DNA of 59,099 nucleotides from Kurthia zopfii (lineage in GTDB: Bacteria; Bacillota; Bacilli; Bacillales_A; Planococcaceae). The first letter of the stretch is position 1. Every line of letters begins with the position of its first letter. The position numbers and the translations under genes are program-made. Below, piece by piece: positions 8,141-15,532 of the stretch. A model generated the notes under the pieces. It did not search any database. It saw only the letters and a list, made by a program, of their open reading frames with translations, and had not been told where the DNA came from. Where the stretch lies: the NCBI RefSeq assembly GCF_003143955.1, contig NZ_QFVS01000015.1:1-59099 (forward strand), in the 5' to 3' direction.

Positions 8141-8990
8141 CATGTTAATTTCAAAGGAACAATATGAATCATTAAAAACGACTGGATTGGATTTTAAAAA
8201 ACTTTCAGAAAAACATTTATCTGAAGAAGAAATCGAAGCGATTGGTTTTCAAACGACGCTTTCCAACAGTCCAGAAGATCATGGTAGTTTCGCTAACTAT
8301 AGCAGCTTTGCTTATTGGAAAGACTCTGAAAAAAAGAAAGCTTCTGAGCAAGCGAAAGAAACAATTGAAATTCTTCAAAGTTGGGAGAAACTACAAGAAA
8401 ATGAAATAAGTTTACATGCTGATTACATATTATTAGGCGTTAATGCAGGTTCATTCGGTATGGATGGAAAGGAAGAAGAAACATTTGAGCATTTTGAAAT
8501 GTTTCAAATCCGAAGTGTTTTAAAAGAAGGCAAAGTAAGAGGTATTCCTAGTCCTATAAAATACAAAAATGCGTTAATTAATAATGGAGAAGAAGGATTA
8601 TTTTCACAAAAATTAAAGGGAATGTATATGACTGATTTTATTAAAGGATTCCCAACTAGATTTGGTGGAGATATTAAAAAGAATTTAAAACTGTATGTAA
8701 AAGATCTTCATCCTAAAAAAGCTGATTTTGAAGAATTCTACACGAAATTTTGTCAGCTATTTGGAGATATTTTAGAAAATGAATTAAATTTATTGAAAAA
8801 TCCAGAAGCGCCAGAATCATACAAGCAAACTCTCGTAATTATGGGGAAAAATCCAAAAACTTGTGTGATAAATGATTTCTTAAAAAGAAGTGAGTTAGAT
8901 AAAAAATATAACATTATTAATATACCTCACTACTCAGCGCCAGTTAAACATACTGTAATTGTGGAATCATTTAAAAAGGTATTTGAGTAA
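8136..8990 (+). CDS. Uncharacterised protein, possibly uracil-DNA-glycosylase-like
   Basis: The product is 284 aa, soluble and without signal peptide. Two stretches weakly recall the UDG superfamily: YILLGVNAGSFG near residue 90 (compare the G-x-N-P-G motif) and NIINIPHYSAP near the C-terminus (compare H-P-S-P). Spacing is larger than usual and a catalytic Asp is not evident, so this is only a hint. ATG 8136 has AGGAG 8 bases upstream, inside the 72-bp repeat. A frame beginning at 8109 would lack a ribosome site. The gene has its own terminator at 9004-9034 and appears monocistronic. Confidence 0.5.
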   Translation: MDMLISKEQYESLKTTGLDFKKLSEKHLSEEEIEAIGFQTTLSNSPEDHGSFANYSSFAYWKDSEKKKASEQAKETIEILQSWEKLQENEISLHADYILLGVNAGSFGMDGKEEETFEHFEMFQIRSVLKEGKVRGIPSPIKYKNALINNGEEGLFSQKLKGMYMTDFIKGFPTRFGGDIKKNLKLYVKDLHPKKADFEEFYTKFCQLFGDILENELNLLKNPEAPESYKQTLVIMGKNPKTCVINDFLKRSELDKKYNIINIPHYSAPVKHTVIVESFKKVFE

Positions 8991-9003
8991 ACCGATAGAA
9001 ATC

Positions 9004-9034
9004 AAAGACATCGACATAGTCCGATGTCTTTTTA
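9004..9034 (+). terminator. Terminator
   Basis: AAAGACATCG pairs with CGATGTCTTT across a short loop, followed by a T run. It ends the 8136 gene. Confidence 0.85.
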
Positions 9035-9114
9035 TTAATCAATAAATTCCTTTGTCATCCTCCCGATTTTCAGGGTATGGTATTCAGTAGAACGAGAATC
9101 GAGGAGGTCATATT

Positions 9115-10062
9115 ATGTGTACGAGTATTACGTTGAATAGTGTGGATCAGAAATATCTGTTGGCGCGTACGATGGATTTCTCTTTTAATCTGGAGCCGGA
9201 GATGGTCGTGTTTCCGAGGGAATCGGCATTGAATTTTGATTTAGCGGAATCGCTTCAGCAGCATTATGCTTTTGCTGGATTGGCGAAAGATATTGGTAGT
9301 TATTATATTGCAGATGGAATTAATGAATTCGGCTTAACAGGGGCAGCACTTTATTTTGAAGGATGTGCGCATTATGCGAAGAAATCGACAAAGGATCAAA
9401 TAGAAATCGCACCGCATGAAGTAATCATGTGGATGTTAGCGCAATATAAAACCGTAGATGAAGTGAAAAAAGCCTTTCATCAAATAACAGTTGTTGAAAA
9501 ACCACTCGAATTTTTAGGAACTGTACCGCCGCTTCATTGGGTATTTTCTGATGAACAGGGGAATTCAATAATCGTTGAAATAATGGAAGATGGCTTGCAT
9601 ATTGAAGAAAATAATTTAGGTGTTTTGACGAATAGTCCTGATTATAAATGGCATATGACGAATGTGCGAAATTTCATCGGATTAGATCCTCATCAAGTAG
9701 AAGCGAGAACGATTTTTGGGCAGGAATTTAAACCATTCGGACAAGGGAGCGGCACATTTGGATTGCCAGGTGATTACACACCACCTTCTCGATTCATTAA
9801 AACATTATACAATAAAATCAGTTCGAAAAAGTCGGCAAATGCTGATGAGATGGTATTGAGCGCGATGCATATTTTAAATGGAGTAGATATTCCAAAAGGC
9901 AATGTCATTACGAATCGCCAGACAATCGACTTCACGCAATACACATCGTATATGGTGAACAACGACCGTAGCTACTTTTATCGCATGCATGATTCATTGA
10001 ATATTATTCGCGTGAATTTACTTGATCATGATTTAGACGGTAACAATGTCATCATACTTTAA
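9115..10062 (+). CDS. Choloylglycine hydrolase family amidase (YxeI-like)
   Basis: The 315-aa product begins MCTSITL, where Cys2 becomes the N-terminal nucleophile of an Ntn hydrolase after Met removal. ARTMDF near residue 18 supplies the Arg and Asp typical of penicillin V acylases and bile salt hydrolases. TNSPDYKWHMTN supplies the conserved Asn region. Length fits the family (about 325 aa). It hydrolyses linear amides; which substrate (penicillin V, bile salt, acyl-homoserine lactone) cannot be told from sequence. No signal peptide is present, so it should be cytoplasmic. The start is fixed by GAGGAGG 9 bases upstream and by the required Cys2. It is followed closely by an unrelated DUF2829 gene. 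Confidence 0.85.
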   Translation: MCTSITLNSVDQKYLLARTMDFSFNLEPEMVVFPRESALNFDLAESLQQHYAFAGLAKDIGSYYIADGINEFGLTGAALYFEGCAHYAKKSTKDQIEIAPHEVIMWMLAQYKTVDEVKKAFHQITVVEKPLEFLGTVPPLHWVFSDEQGNSIIVEIMEDGLHIEENNLGVLTNSPDYKWHMTNVRNFIGLDPHQVEARTIFGQEFKPFGQGSGTFGLPGDYTPPSRFIKTLYNKISSKKSANADEMVLSAMHILNGVDIPKGNVITNRQTIDFTQYTSYMVNNDRSYFYRMHDSLNIIRVNLLDHDLDGNNVIIL

Positions 10063-10123
10063 ACATCTACCATCCTTTTCTTGTTATACTATGTATGAAA
10101 TCAGTATGCAAAGGAAGATGAAA

Positions 10124-10345
10124 ATGACATTTGAAGCGATTTTATCAGAATTAAAAGCAGGTAAGAAAATTATCCGTACAGGTTGGCATGGTGCGGAATT
10201 ATATGTGAAATATGTGCCTGAAACGACTTTAGACGGTTTATCAATGAACCCTTATTTCGTCATCAATGTTACAGGCGAAGGCTATACGATGTTTACACCA
10301 ACAGTTTGCGATATTTTAGCGACAGATTGGGCAATCGTAGAATAA
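10124..10345 (+). CDS. DUF2829 (Tad2-like) small protein
   Basis: This 73-aa protein fits DUF2829, with FEAILSELKAGKKIIRTGW at the start, YFVINVTGEG in the middle and the tail DILATDWAIVE. DUF2829 includes Tad2, the phage protein that sponges the cyclic ADP-ribose isomer signal of Thoeris. Chromosomal members are common and most are uncharacterised. ATG 10124 is preferred because AGGAAG lies 8 bases upstream; ATG 10118 is also in frame. A terminator follows directly. It sits 7 kb from a SIR2 gene, but no Thoeris ThsB is visible, so a sponge role is only a possibility. Confidence 0.75.
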   Translation: MTFEAILSELKAGKKIIRTGWHGAELYVKYVPETTLDGLSMNPYFVINVTGEGYTMFTPTVCDILATDWAIVE

Positions 10346-10356
10346 TAAGTAAAAGA

Positions 10357-10387
10357 ACTGGCTTGATTAATTGAGCCAGTCTTTTTT
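10357..10387 (+). terminator. Terminator
   Basis: ACTGGC pairs with GCCAGT, followed by CTTTTTT. It ends the DUF2829 transcript. Confidence 0.75.
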
Positions 10388-10404
10388 ATGGAGGTACATA
10401 GAAA

Positions 10405-11121
10405 ATGACATTTGAAAATAAGAAAATATTGATCACAGGAGCAGCTTCTGGCATCGGCCAAGCGCAGGCAAAGGCATTTTTACAAAAAGGTGCAGTTGTA
10501 ATAGGGATTGATGTAAATCCATCAACCATTTCACATGAAAATTATTCACATAAAGTTGGTAGTGTGACGGATCAGTCGTTTATTCAAGCAACAGTTACAG
10601 AGATTTCCGATGTCGATATTTTATGTAATACAGCAGGTGTACTCGATGGATTTGCGCCAACATTAGAAACGGATGAAGCACTATGGGATCGCATATTCAA
10701 TATTAATGTGAAAGGGATGTATCATATAACGAATGCGGTTTTACCTCAGATGATTGCACGCAAAAAAGGCATCATCATTAATATGGCATCCATTGCAGGT
10801 ATGATTGCAGGTGGCGGTGGAGCAGCATACACAGCTTCGAAACATGCAGTGATCGGTTATACGAAACAGCTATCCTATGATTATTGCAAAGAAGGTATTC
10901 GTGTGAATGGTATAGCACCTGGCGCGATTGATACGCCGATGAATGCGGCAGATTTTGAAGGTGACGGAGAGATGGCGAAGTCTGTAGCAGCAGAGACGCC
11001 AGCAGGTAGATGGGCAAAAGCGGAAGAAGTAGCGAATGTTACTTTATTTTTAGCAAGTGAAGAAAGTGACTATATGCATGCGACGATTATTCCAATTGAT
11101 GGCGGTTGGATGAATAAGTAA
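10405..11121 (+). CDS. SDR-family oxidoreductase (FabG-like)
   Basis: This 238-aa classical short-chain dehydrogenase has the NAD(P)-binding TGAASGIG at 11-18, NTAG in strand 4, the catalytic Ser in NMASIAG, and the Tyr-x3-Lys pair in AAYTASKHA. The end TIIPIDGGWMNK is typical of the family. The acidic residue after strand 2 (GIDVNP) suggests NAD(H) preference. Substrate cannot be predicted; such genes are often annotated as 3-oxoacyl-ACP reductase, but no fatty-acid genes are nearby. The ATG follows GGAGGTACATAGAAA. The gene stands alone before the queT leader. Confidence 0.85.
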   Translation: MTFENKKILITGAASGIGQAQAKAFLQKGAVVIGIDVNPSTISHENYSHKVGSVTDQSFIQATVTEISDVDILCNTAGVLDGFAPTLETDEALWDRIFNINVKGMYHITNAVLPQMIARKKGIIINMASIAGMIAGGGGAAYTASKHAVIGYTKQLSYDYCKEGIRVNGIAPGAIDTPMNAADFEGDGEMAKSVAAETPAGRWAKAEEVANVTLFLASEESDYMHATIIPIDGGWMNK

Positions 11122-11132
11122 GCAATGCAATA

Positions 11133-11161
11133 TTGTAGTTGCTTTAATAGTATAGTAAAAT
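11133..11161 (+). promoter_or_regulatory. Promoter of queT
   Basis: TTGTAG at 11133-11138 and TAAAAT at 11156-11161 are separated by 17 bases, a good sigma-A layout. It would start the RNA at about 11168, just before the structured leader. Confidence 0.55.
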
Positions 11162-11169
11162 GAACAACT

Positions 11170-11276
11170 GTAACACACTATGGCACTTTGGCAGGGTACT
11201 AGCACCCATGCTCCTTTGGTCATAGTTATGAGTAGAGTCGTGGAAAACACTTCTCTATAAAGGAGGAAATTTAATA
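11170..11276 (+). promoter_or_regulatory. Structured leader of queT, preQ1-II-like riboswitch candidate
   Basis: The leader has an outer stem ACTATG (11177-11182) with CATAGT (11221-11226) enclosing a hairpin GCAGGGT/ACCCATGC. In the same loop CTCCTTT (11211-11217) is exactly complementary to the Shine-Dalgarno AAAGGAG (11259-11265). A further hairpin (AGAG..GTG/CAC..CTCT, 11234-11256) lies directly before the Shine-Dalgarno. This is the topology of a preQ1-II pseudoknot that hides the ribosome site. The conserved preQ1-II loop bases are not clearly matched, so it may be a variant or a different class. Confidence 0.5.
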
Positions 11277-11780
11277 ATGCAAAATCCGGTTTCTTCTGCA
11301 CGTCCAAATGTGCAGGAAATGACTAAAGTTGGGCTTGTAGCTGCTCTTTATGTGGCTGTGACGCTTGTTTTAGCGGTCATTAGCTTCGGGACGGTGCAAT
11401 TACGTTTATCTGAGATGTTCAATTACTTGGTACTCTTCCATAAACGATACATTGTAGCTGTAACACTTGGAGTAGTTTTGGCGAACTTTCTATCACCATG
11501 GTGGTGGATTGACGTTCCAATTGGAGGAACGGCAACTTTAATCGTTTTAATTATTTGTCGTATAGTAACAAAAAATATGAAAAATCTCGTAATGAAATTA
11601 ATCATTACAGGTGTTTTATTTACAGTATCCATGTTTACAGTAGCAGCTCAAATAGCGGTTATTTCAGAAGCGCCATTTTGGCCAATCTACGGAATGGTAG
11701 CTGTTGGTGAAGCTTTTTCTATGCTAGTAGGAGGCGTCACGATTTACTTACTTCAAAAGAAAATAAATTTTGCAAAGTAA
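11277..11780 (+). CDS. queT: QueT family queuosine-precursor ECF transporter
   Basis: This 167-aa membrane protein has about five or six hydrophobic segments and the QueT hallmarks VQLRLSEMFNYLVLFHKRY and LSPWWWIDVPIGG. QueT is the substrate-binding S component of an energy-coupling-factor transporter for preQ1 or a related deazapurine. It needs the shared EcfAAT module encoded elsewhere. The start is ATG 11277 behind AAAGGAGG. The structured leader that can occlude this ribosome site is consistent with feedback by preQ1. It is followed after about 65 bases by a TPP riboswitch of an unrelated operon. Confidence 0.88.
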   Translation: MQNPVSSARPNVQEMTKVGLVAALYVAVTLVLAVISFGTVQLRLSEMFNYLVLFHKRYIVAVTLGVVLANFLSPWWWIDVPIGGTATLIVLIICRIVTKNMKNLVMKLIITGVLFTVSMFTVAAQIAVISEAPFWPIYGMVAVGEAFSMLVGGVTIYLLQKKINFAK

Positions 11781-11796
11781 CAATGCCAATACGCAA

Positions 11797-11825
11797 TTGA
11801 CATGATTCATCTCAGTTGTTAATAT
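11797..11825 (+). promoter_or_regulatory. Promoter of thiM operon
   Basis: TTGACA at 11797-11802 and TAATAT at 11820-11825 are 17 bases apart, a near-consensus sigma-A promoter. The transcript would begin about 11832, 15 bases before the TPP aptamer. Confidence 0.75.
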
Positions 11826-11846
11826 TGGGTAAAATTGAATAGCATT

Positions 11847-11929
11847 ATTGCGGGGGGACTCTTTTGAGTTGAGAAGGTTAAAACCTGACTCTTTGAACCT
11901 GTCAGTTAATACTGGCGTAGGGAAGCGAT
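11847..11929 (+). promoter_or_regulatory. TPP riboswitch (THI element)
   Basis: The aptamer shows the conserved parts in order: GGGGGACTC, the TGAGA core (GTTGAGAAGG), CTTTGAACCTG, and CTGGCGTAGGGAAGC, closed by ATTGC/GCGAT. It binds thiamine pyrophosphate and should reduce expression of thiM and the next gene, through the terminator at 11958-11999. Confidence 0.95.
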
Positions 11930-11957
11930 TCATTATATTTTTGAGCATAGCTGAATT

Positions 11958-11999
11958 GTGTTTTCCTAGTTTTTTATTAAATAGGGAAGCACTTTTTTT
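11958..11999 (+). terminator. Riboswitch expression-platform terminator
   Basis: GTGTTTTCCT pairs with AGGGAAGCAC using G-U wobbles, followed by seven T residues, between the TPP aptamer and thiM. It fits TPP-dependent premature termination. Confidence 0.75.
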
Positions 12000-12082
12000 A
12001 TTTCACATAATGAATTCACATCGATCAACCTCAGTTCTAATACTTATTCTTTTAACTAAATGTGATAAGAAGGGTGATAGAA

Positions 12083-12925
12083 ATGGAAACGAAACAAGAA
12101 ATTCAAAAAAGTATGATGCAAGCAGTAACAACAGTAAAAGAGACAAATCCAATGGCGGGTTCAATTACGAATACCGTGACAATCAATTTCGTCGCAAACG
12201 CACAATTAGCAGTTGGTGGTTCGGCAGCGATGGTATATTTACCTGATGAAGCAGCCTTTTTAGCCGAAGCTGGTGGAGCGACATATATTAATGTAGGAAC
12301 AATTTTCCCGATTTATTCAGAGACATTACCTAGCGTAGCGAAGATTTTACATGAAAAACAGAAGCCTTGGGTTTTAGATCCAGTAGCAGTCGGTATTGGC
12401 TCTTTACGTACTTCATTATTACAGCAGTTCAAACCATTTAAACCTGCGATTATTCGTGGGAATGCTTCAGAAATTATCGCATTAGCGGGATTATGGGAGC
12501 TAGATGGAGGCGCTACGGAATCAAAAGTACGTGGTGTAGATTCGACGGACGAAGTGTTTGCGGCGCAACATGCAGCCATCGCATTAGCAAATTGGACAGG
12601 TGGAGCAGTCGCAGTATCTGGTGAAACAGATTTAATTACAGACGGTACTCAAGTGGCGATTTCAAAAGGCGGCTCTCATTTCATGGAGAAAATTACAGGA
12701 GCGGGCTGTTCTTTAGGTGGCGTTGCAGCAGTTTATGCGACAGCTACGACACCTTTCATTGCAGCGTTAACGGCGACAGCAGTTTACAATTTAGCTGGCA
12801 AACGTGCGGGGCAATTAGTCGACGGGCCGGGAAGTTTCCAACAACAGTTTTTAGACGAATTATATAAAGCAACAGCAGAAGAAATTGCAAATAATCCATT
12901 TGAAATGCAGGAGGTACTTGTATGA
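12083..12925 (+). CDS. thiM: Hydroxyethylthiazole kinase ThiM
   Basis: This 280-aa ribokinase-fold enzyme phosphorylates 4-methyl-5-(2-hydroxyethyl)thiazole for thiamine salvage. Visible motifs are NTVTINFVANAQLAVGGSAAM near the start, KPWVLDPVAVG, IIRGNASEI, and the nucleotide/catalytic KITGAGCSLGG near residue 200, where ThiM has Thr-Gly-x-Gly-Cys. ATG 12083 follows AGGGTGA; a GTG at 12062 lacks a ribosome site. The gene overlaps the next by ATGA and is controlled by the TPP riboswitch. ThiD and ThiE are not in the window, so the rest of salvage must be encoded elsewhere. Confidence 0.93.
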   Translation: METKQEIQKSMMQAVTTVKETNPMAGSITNTVTINFVANAQLAVGGSAAMVYLPDEAAFLAEAGGATYINVGTIFPIYSETLPSVAKILHEKQKPWVLDPVAVGIGSLRTSLLQQFKPFKPAIIRGNASEIIALAGLWELDGGATESKVRGVDSTDEVFAAQHAAIALANWTGGAVAVSGETDLITDGTQVAISKGGSHFMEKITGAGCSLGGVAAVYATATTPFIAALTATAVYNLAGKRAGQLVDGPGSFQQQFLDELYKATAEEIANNPFEMQEVLV

Positions 12926-13221
12926 ACACATTAGTAGCAGTAGCAATCGCTCCATTCGGTGTAGGCGACGAGCTTGCGAAAGAAGTAGCAGAAGTTGTGA
13001 AAGTCATTCGTGAATCAGGTTTACCAAATCGCACGACATCGATGTTCACTGAAATAGAAGGAGAATGGGATGAAGTGATGAAAGTTGTGAAAGAAGCAAC
13101 ATTCGTACTTGCTGAAAAAGGCATTCGCACAGAAGTTGTCTTAAAAGCAGATATTCGCCCAGGATTTACAGATACAATGAATGCAAAAGTAAAAAGAGTT
13201 AATAGTATTATTGGTGAATAA
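12922..13221 (+). CDS. MTH1187-family thiamine-binding protein
   Basis: The product is 99 aa and belongs to the MTH1187/YkoF-like (former DUF77) family, with AIAPFGVGDELAKEVAEVV at the start and IRTEVVLKADIRPGF near the end. Members are ferredoxin-fold oligomers that bind thiamine or related compounds. The ATG overlaps the thiM stop (ATGA) with GGAGG upstream, so it is translated with thiM and under the same TPP riboswitch. A role in binding or handling thiazole or thiamine is likely. A terminator follows. Confidence 0.85.
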   Translation: MNTLVAVAIAPFGVGDELAKEVAEVVKVIRESGLPNRTTSMFTEIEGEWDEVMKVVKEATFVLAEKGIRTEVVLKADIRPGFTDTMNAKVKRVNSIIGE

Positions 13222-13225
13222 AAAA

Positions 13226-13260
13226 CGGCAGACATTTCTTAATGGAATGTCTGTTTTTTC
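13226..13260 (+). terminator. Terminator of thiM operon
   Basis: CAGACATT pairs with AATGTCTG across a 9-base loop, followed by six T residues. Confidence 0.85.
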
Positions 13261-13326
13261 GTATTCCCACATCCTTTTTGGTATAATGGTCAAAATTGGT
13301 ATTCGAGTTAAATGGAGGGGAATTGT

Positions 13327-13686
13327 ATGAAAACAATCTTATCTATTATTGCAGCAATTTTAATTGTGGTGATCGGTTTTACCATCTATGTGAAGGATAC
13401 ATCGAAGCAGCAGAAAAGTAATGAGCGATTGGTGGAACGTACGGTCGAACAGTATTTATATGAAGAAAAGAAGTATAATAAAAATGAAATTAAAGCAATT
13501 TCGTATAAAAATAACGAGAAGAATAATGGCGAATACTTTAGTAATCAATCATCCGTGATTTTTTCGGATGAGCCGAATAATGAATATATTTACTATGTAA
13601 AAAAAGACGACAAGCGCATACAATTTATCGGGTTTGCATCGGTCGACCCGAAAATCAAACCAGCACATGAGAAAGTGAGTGATTAA
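13327..13686 (+). CDS. DUF3139-like membrane-anchored small protein
   Basis: The 119-aa product has one N-terminal hydrophobic segment (about 3-22, ILSIIAAILIVVIGFTIYV) and a charged extracellular part, an arrangement seen in DUF3139 proteins. The N-terminus has no lipobox Cys. The later part alternates charged and aromatic residues (EYIYYVKKDDKRIQF) and is probably a small beta domain. The start has GGAGGGG 7 bases upstream. The stop overlaps a GTG-started gene by 8 bases. Function is unknown; the DUF assignment is from memory of the pattern. Confidence 0.6.
   Translation: MKTILSIIAAILIVVIGFTIYVKDTSKQQKSNERLVERTVEQYLYEEKKYNKNEIKAISYKNNEKNNGEYFSNQSSVIFSDEPNNEYIYYVKKDDKRIQFIGFASVDPKIKPAHEKVSD
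13667..13686 (+). repeat. 20-bp direct repeat, copy 1
   Basis: ATGAGAAAGTGAGTGATTAA occurs here and again at 13876-13895. The two copies bracket a 65-codon gene and each holds a stop-plus-start junction. Confidence 0.85.
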
Positions 13687-13876
13687 AATCGAAGCAGCAA
13701 AAACTTGGCTCGCGATTCCTAAAGAAGTAAGGCGAGAAATCTTACAAAATACTTTTTGTTCAAAATGTTTTGTAACGGAGATGGAGAAGTTCACAATCCA
13801 CTTAGACGGCGATCGACTAATTTTGGACGGACAATGCAAGCAATGTAAGGCAAAGGTGCGACGTGTAGTTGATTAA
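13679..13876 (+). CDS. Small cysteine-pair protein
   Basis: The product is 65 aa with CSKC near residue 28 and CKQC near residue 54, which together could hold one zinc ion. The rest is mixed beta sheet (KFTIHLDGDRLILDG). The GTG start at 13679 follows GAAAGTGA and overlaps the upstream gene by 8 bases. Its coding region lies almost exactly between two 20-bp direct repeats, so it looks like a small unit inserted between its neighbours. I do not recognise a specific family. Confidence 0.6.
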   Translation: MIKIEAAKTWLAIPKEVRREILQNTFCSKCFVTEMEKFTIHLDGDRLILDGQCKQCKAKVRRVVD

Positions 13877-13895
13877 TGAGAAAGTGAGTGATTAA
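13876..13895 (+). repeat. 20-bp direct repeat, copy 2
   Basis: Second copy of ATGAGAAAGTGAGTGATTAA. It supplies the ribosome site (AAGTGAG) of the next gene at 13897, while copy 1 supplies that of the gene at 13679. Confidence 0.85.
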
Positions 13896-13896
13896 T

Positions 13897-14604
13897 ATGG
13901 AATTTCAAGAGGTTATGACGGAATTAGAAGCGTTGAGCAAAGAGCGTATGAAGAAGATTTATATGTCGAATGGGGCAGTAGAACCTGTATTTGGTGTAGC
14001 AACTGGTGCGATGAAACCGATGCGTAAAATCATTAAAAAAGACCAAGAACTCGCAGAACAATTGTATGCGACAGGGAATTACGATGCGATGTATTTTGCA
14101 GGCGTAATCGCTGAACCAAATGCGATGACGAAGGAAGATTATAATCGTTGGATGGATGGCGCGTACTTTTATATGCTGTCAGATTTCGTAGTAGCCGTTA
14201 CATTGGCTGAAGCTGAAATCGGTCAAGAAGTAGCGAATGAGTGGATTAATAGTGGTGATGAACTGCGCATGTCGGCTGGTTGGAGTAGCTATTGTTGGAT
14301 GCTCGGTAATCGTAAAGATGATCAGTTTGAAGCTGCGAAAATTGAGCGTTTGCTTGAACAAGCACGCGATGAAATTAAGGATGCTCCTTTACGCGCTCAA
14401 TTGTCCATGAATAATTTCATTTTCACTGTCGGACTTTCGTACAAGCCAATGCATGAAAGAGCGCTTGAAATTGCGGATGAAGTGGGCATAATCGAAATCG
14501 TTCGAGAGAAGAAGAAAAATACGATTTTAAATGCAGCGGAGAAAATTCGTGCGGAAGTCGAAAAAGACCGTATTGGATTTAAGCGTAAATACGTTCGTTG
14601 CTAA
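13897..14604 (+). CDS. DNA alkylation repair (AlkD-like HEAT-repeat) family protein
   Basis: This 235-aa all-helical protein resembles the AlkD/DNA alkylation repair family. The N-terminal KERMKKIYMSNGAVEPVFGV matches the family opening in which a helix leads to a Gly-Val turn, and repeats of charged amphipathic helices follow. AlkD-type glycosylases excise bulky N3/N7 alkyl adducts without base flipping. Key residues (Trp, Asp, Arg) are only partly evident: W and Y residues occur around 110-135. ATG 13897 follows AAGTGAGTG. Activity is uncertain because many members lack glycosylase function. Confidence 0.7.
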   Translation: MEFQEVMTELEALSKERMKKIYMSNGAVEPVFGVATGAMKPMRKIIKKDQELAEQLYATGNYDAMYFAGVIAEPNAMTKEDYNRWMDGAYFYMLSDFVVAVTLAEAEIGQEVANEWINSGDELRMSAGWSSYCWMLGNRKDDQFEAAKIERLLEQARDEIKDAPLRAQLSMNNFIFTVGLSYKPMHERALEIADEVGIIEIVREKKKNTILNAAEKIRAEVEKDRIGFKRKYVRC

Positions 14605-14677
14605 ATGTTCATTAGCCTTTAAGCACATTAAATGATAAAATAATATGTCTTAGCATTTATTTAAGTAGGAGGCAATT

Positions 14678-15184
14678 ATGACAAATAACGATATGATCAT
14701 TCGTCTGCGCTATGCGTTAGATATTAAAAATACGGACTTAGTTGAAATGTTCAAACTAGGTGGCATGAAATATACAAAAGAAGAAGTATTAAATATGCTT
14801 CAAAAAGTGAAGGAAGACGAAGAACCACCAGCTAATTTCGTTGAAGTGACGAATGAAATGTTGGAGTCATTCCTAAATGGTTTAATCATCTTCAAACGTG
14901 GCCCTCAAAAGCCAAGAGAAGGTGCAGCGCCAACACCGACAGCACCGCCTGTTAAAGAAAGCGCCAATAATATGTTGCTGAAAAAAGTGAAAATCGCTTT
15001 AACGATGACGAGCGAAGATATGTTAGACACTTTATATGATGGCGGCGTAGTCGTATCAAAAGGTGAATTAGGTGCGATTTTAAGAAATCCATCACACCGT
15101 AACTACAAACCATGTGGCGACCGTTTTGCACGTAACTTCATTCGTGGACTAACAGTGCATTATCGTGACGCTGATAAAAAATAA
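14678..15184 (+). CDS. DUF1456 family protein (YehS-like)
   Basis: The 168-aa product consists of two DUF1456 repeats. Repeat 1 contains RLRYALDIKNTDLVEMFKLGG and repeat 2 contains KVKIALTMTSEDMLDTLYDGG, separated by a Pro/Ala-rich linker (about 75-95). Each repeat is helical with a conserved ending such as FLNGLIIFKRG or FIRGLTVHYRD. The family (E. coli YehS) is widespread and its function is unknown. GGAGG lies 8 bases before the ATG. A strong terminator follows. Confidence 0.88.
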   Translation: MTNNDMIIRLRYALDIKNTDLVEMFKLGGMKYTKEEVLNMLQKVKEDEEPPANFVEVTNEMLESFLNGLIIFKRGPQKPREGAAPTPTAPPVKESANNMLLKKVKIALTMTSEDMLDTLYDGGVVVSKGELGAILRNPSHRNYKPCGDRFARNFIRGLTVHYRDADKK

Positions 15185-15189
15185 AAAAC

Positions 15190-15238
15190 GGACTGATTTG
15201 GCGCACAAACATCATTGTGCGAAAATCAGTCTTTTTTT
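15190..15238 (+). terminator. Terminator
   Basis: ACTGATTT pairs with AAATCAGT and GCGCACAA with TTGTGCG inside it, followed by CTTTTTTT. Confidence 0.85.
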
Positions 15239-15532
15239 GAATGTATGAACAAAATGGTGAAATCGCGCATTTTTTCTAATTTATCACTATTTATTAATAA
15301 AAATTACGTCATATAGGTTGTACAACACAGCGCTAAAGCATAAAATAAAAGTGTATGTACTTTTCAAATTTCTTAAAAAGGTTCTCCATTCACGCAACCT
15401 CAAAATTTTATAAATGTCCTATTCAGTAGAACTAAATTTTCCATTTGGTCCATACTGGAAATTCCGTTTATTGGTTGGGATTTAGGGTAATTATTAGAGG
15501 AGCAAAATGTAAGTGAGAAGGAGTTCTTTTAA
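15239..15532. other. Gene-free stretch before a small FbpA-like gene
   Basis: No frame is supported in about 290 AT-rich bases. A weak palindromic stretch GGGTAATTATTAG near 15486 recalls half of a Fur site but is not convincing. The ribosome site AAGGAG of the next gene lies at the right end. Confidence 0.4.

Noticed and set aside
1552-10345. SIR2 gene plus DUF2829 gene read as a Thoeris and anti-Thoeris pair
   Set aside because: No TIR-domain ThsB is present and the SIR2 protein shows no SLOG or macro domain that I can see. Only the Tad2-like family link is kept as a question.
11170-11276. Class I preQ1 riboswitch before queT
   Set aside because: The compact class I consensus with its A-rich tail is absent. 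The larger pairing with the ribosome site fits a class II-like arrangement better.
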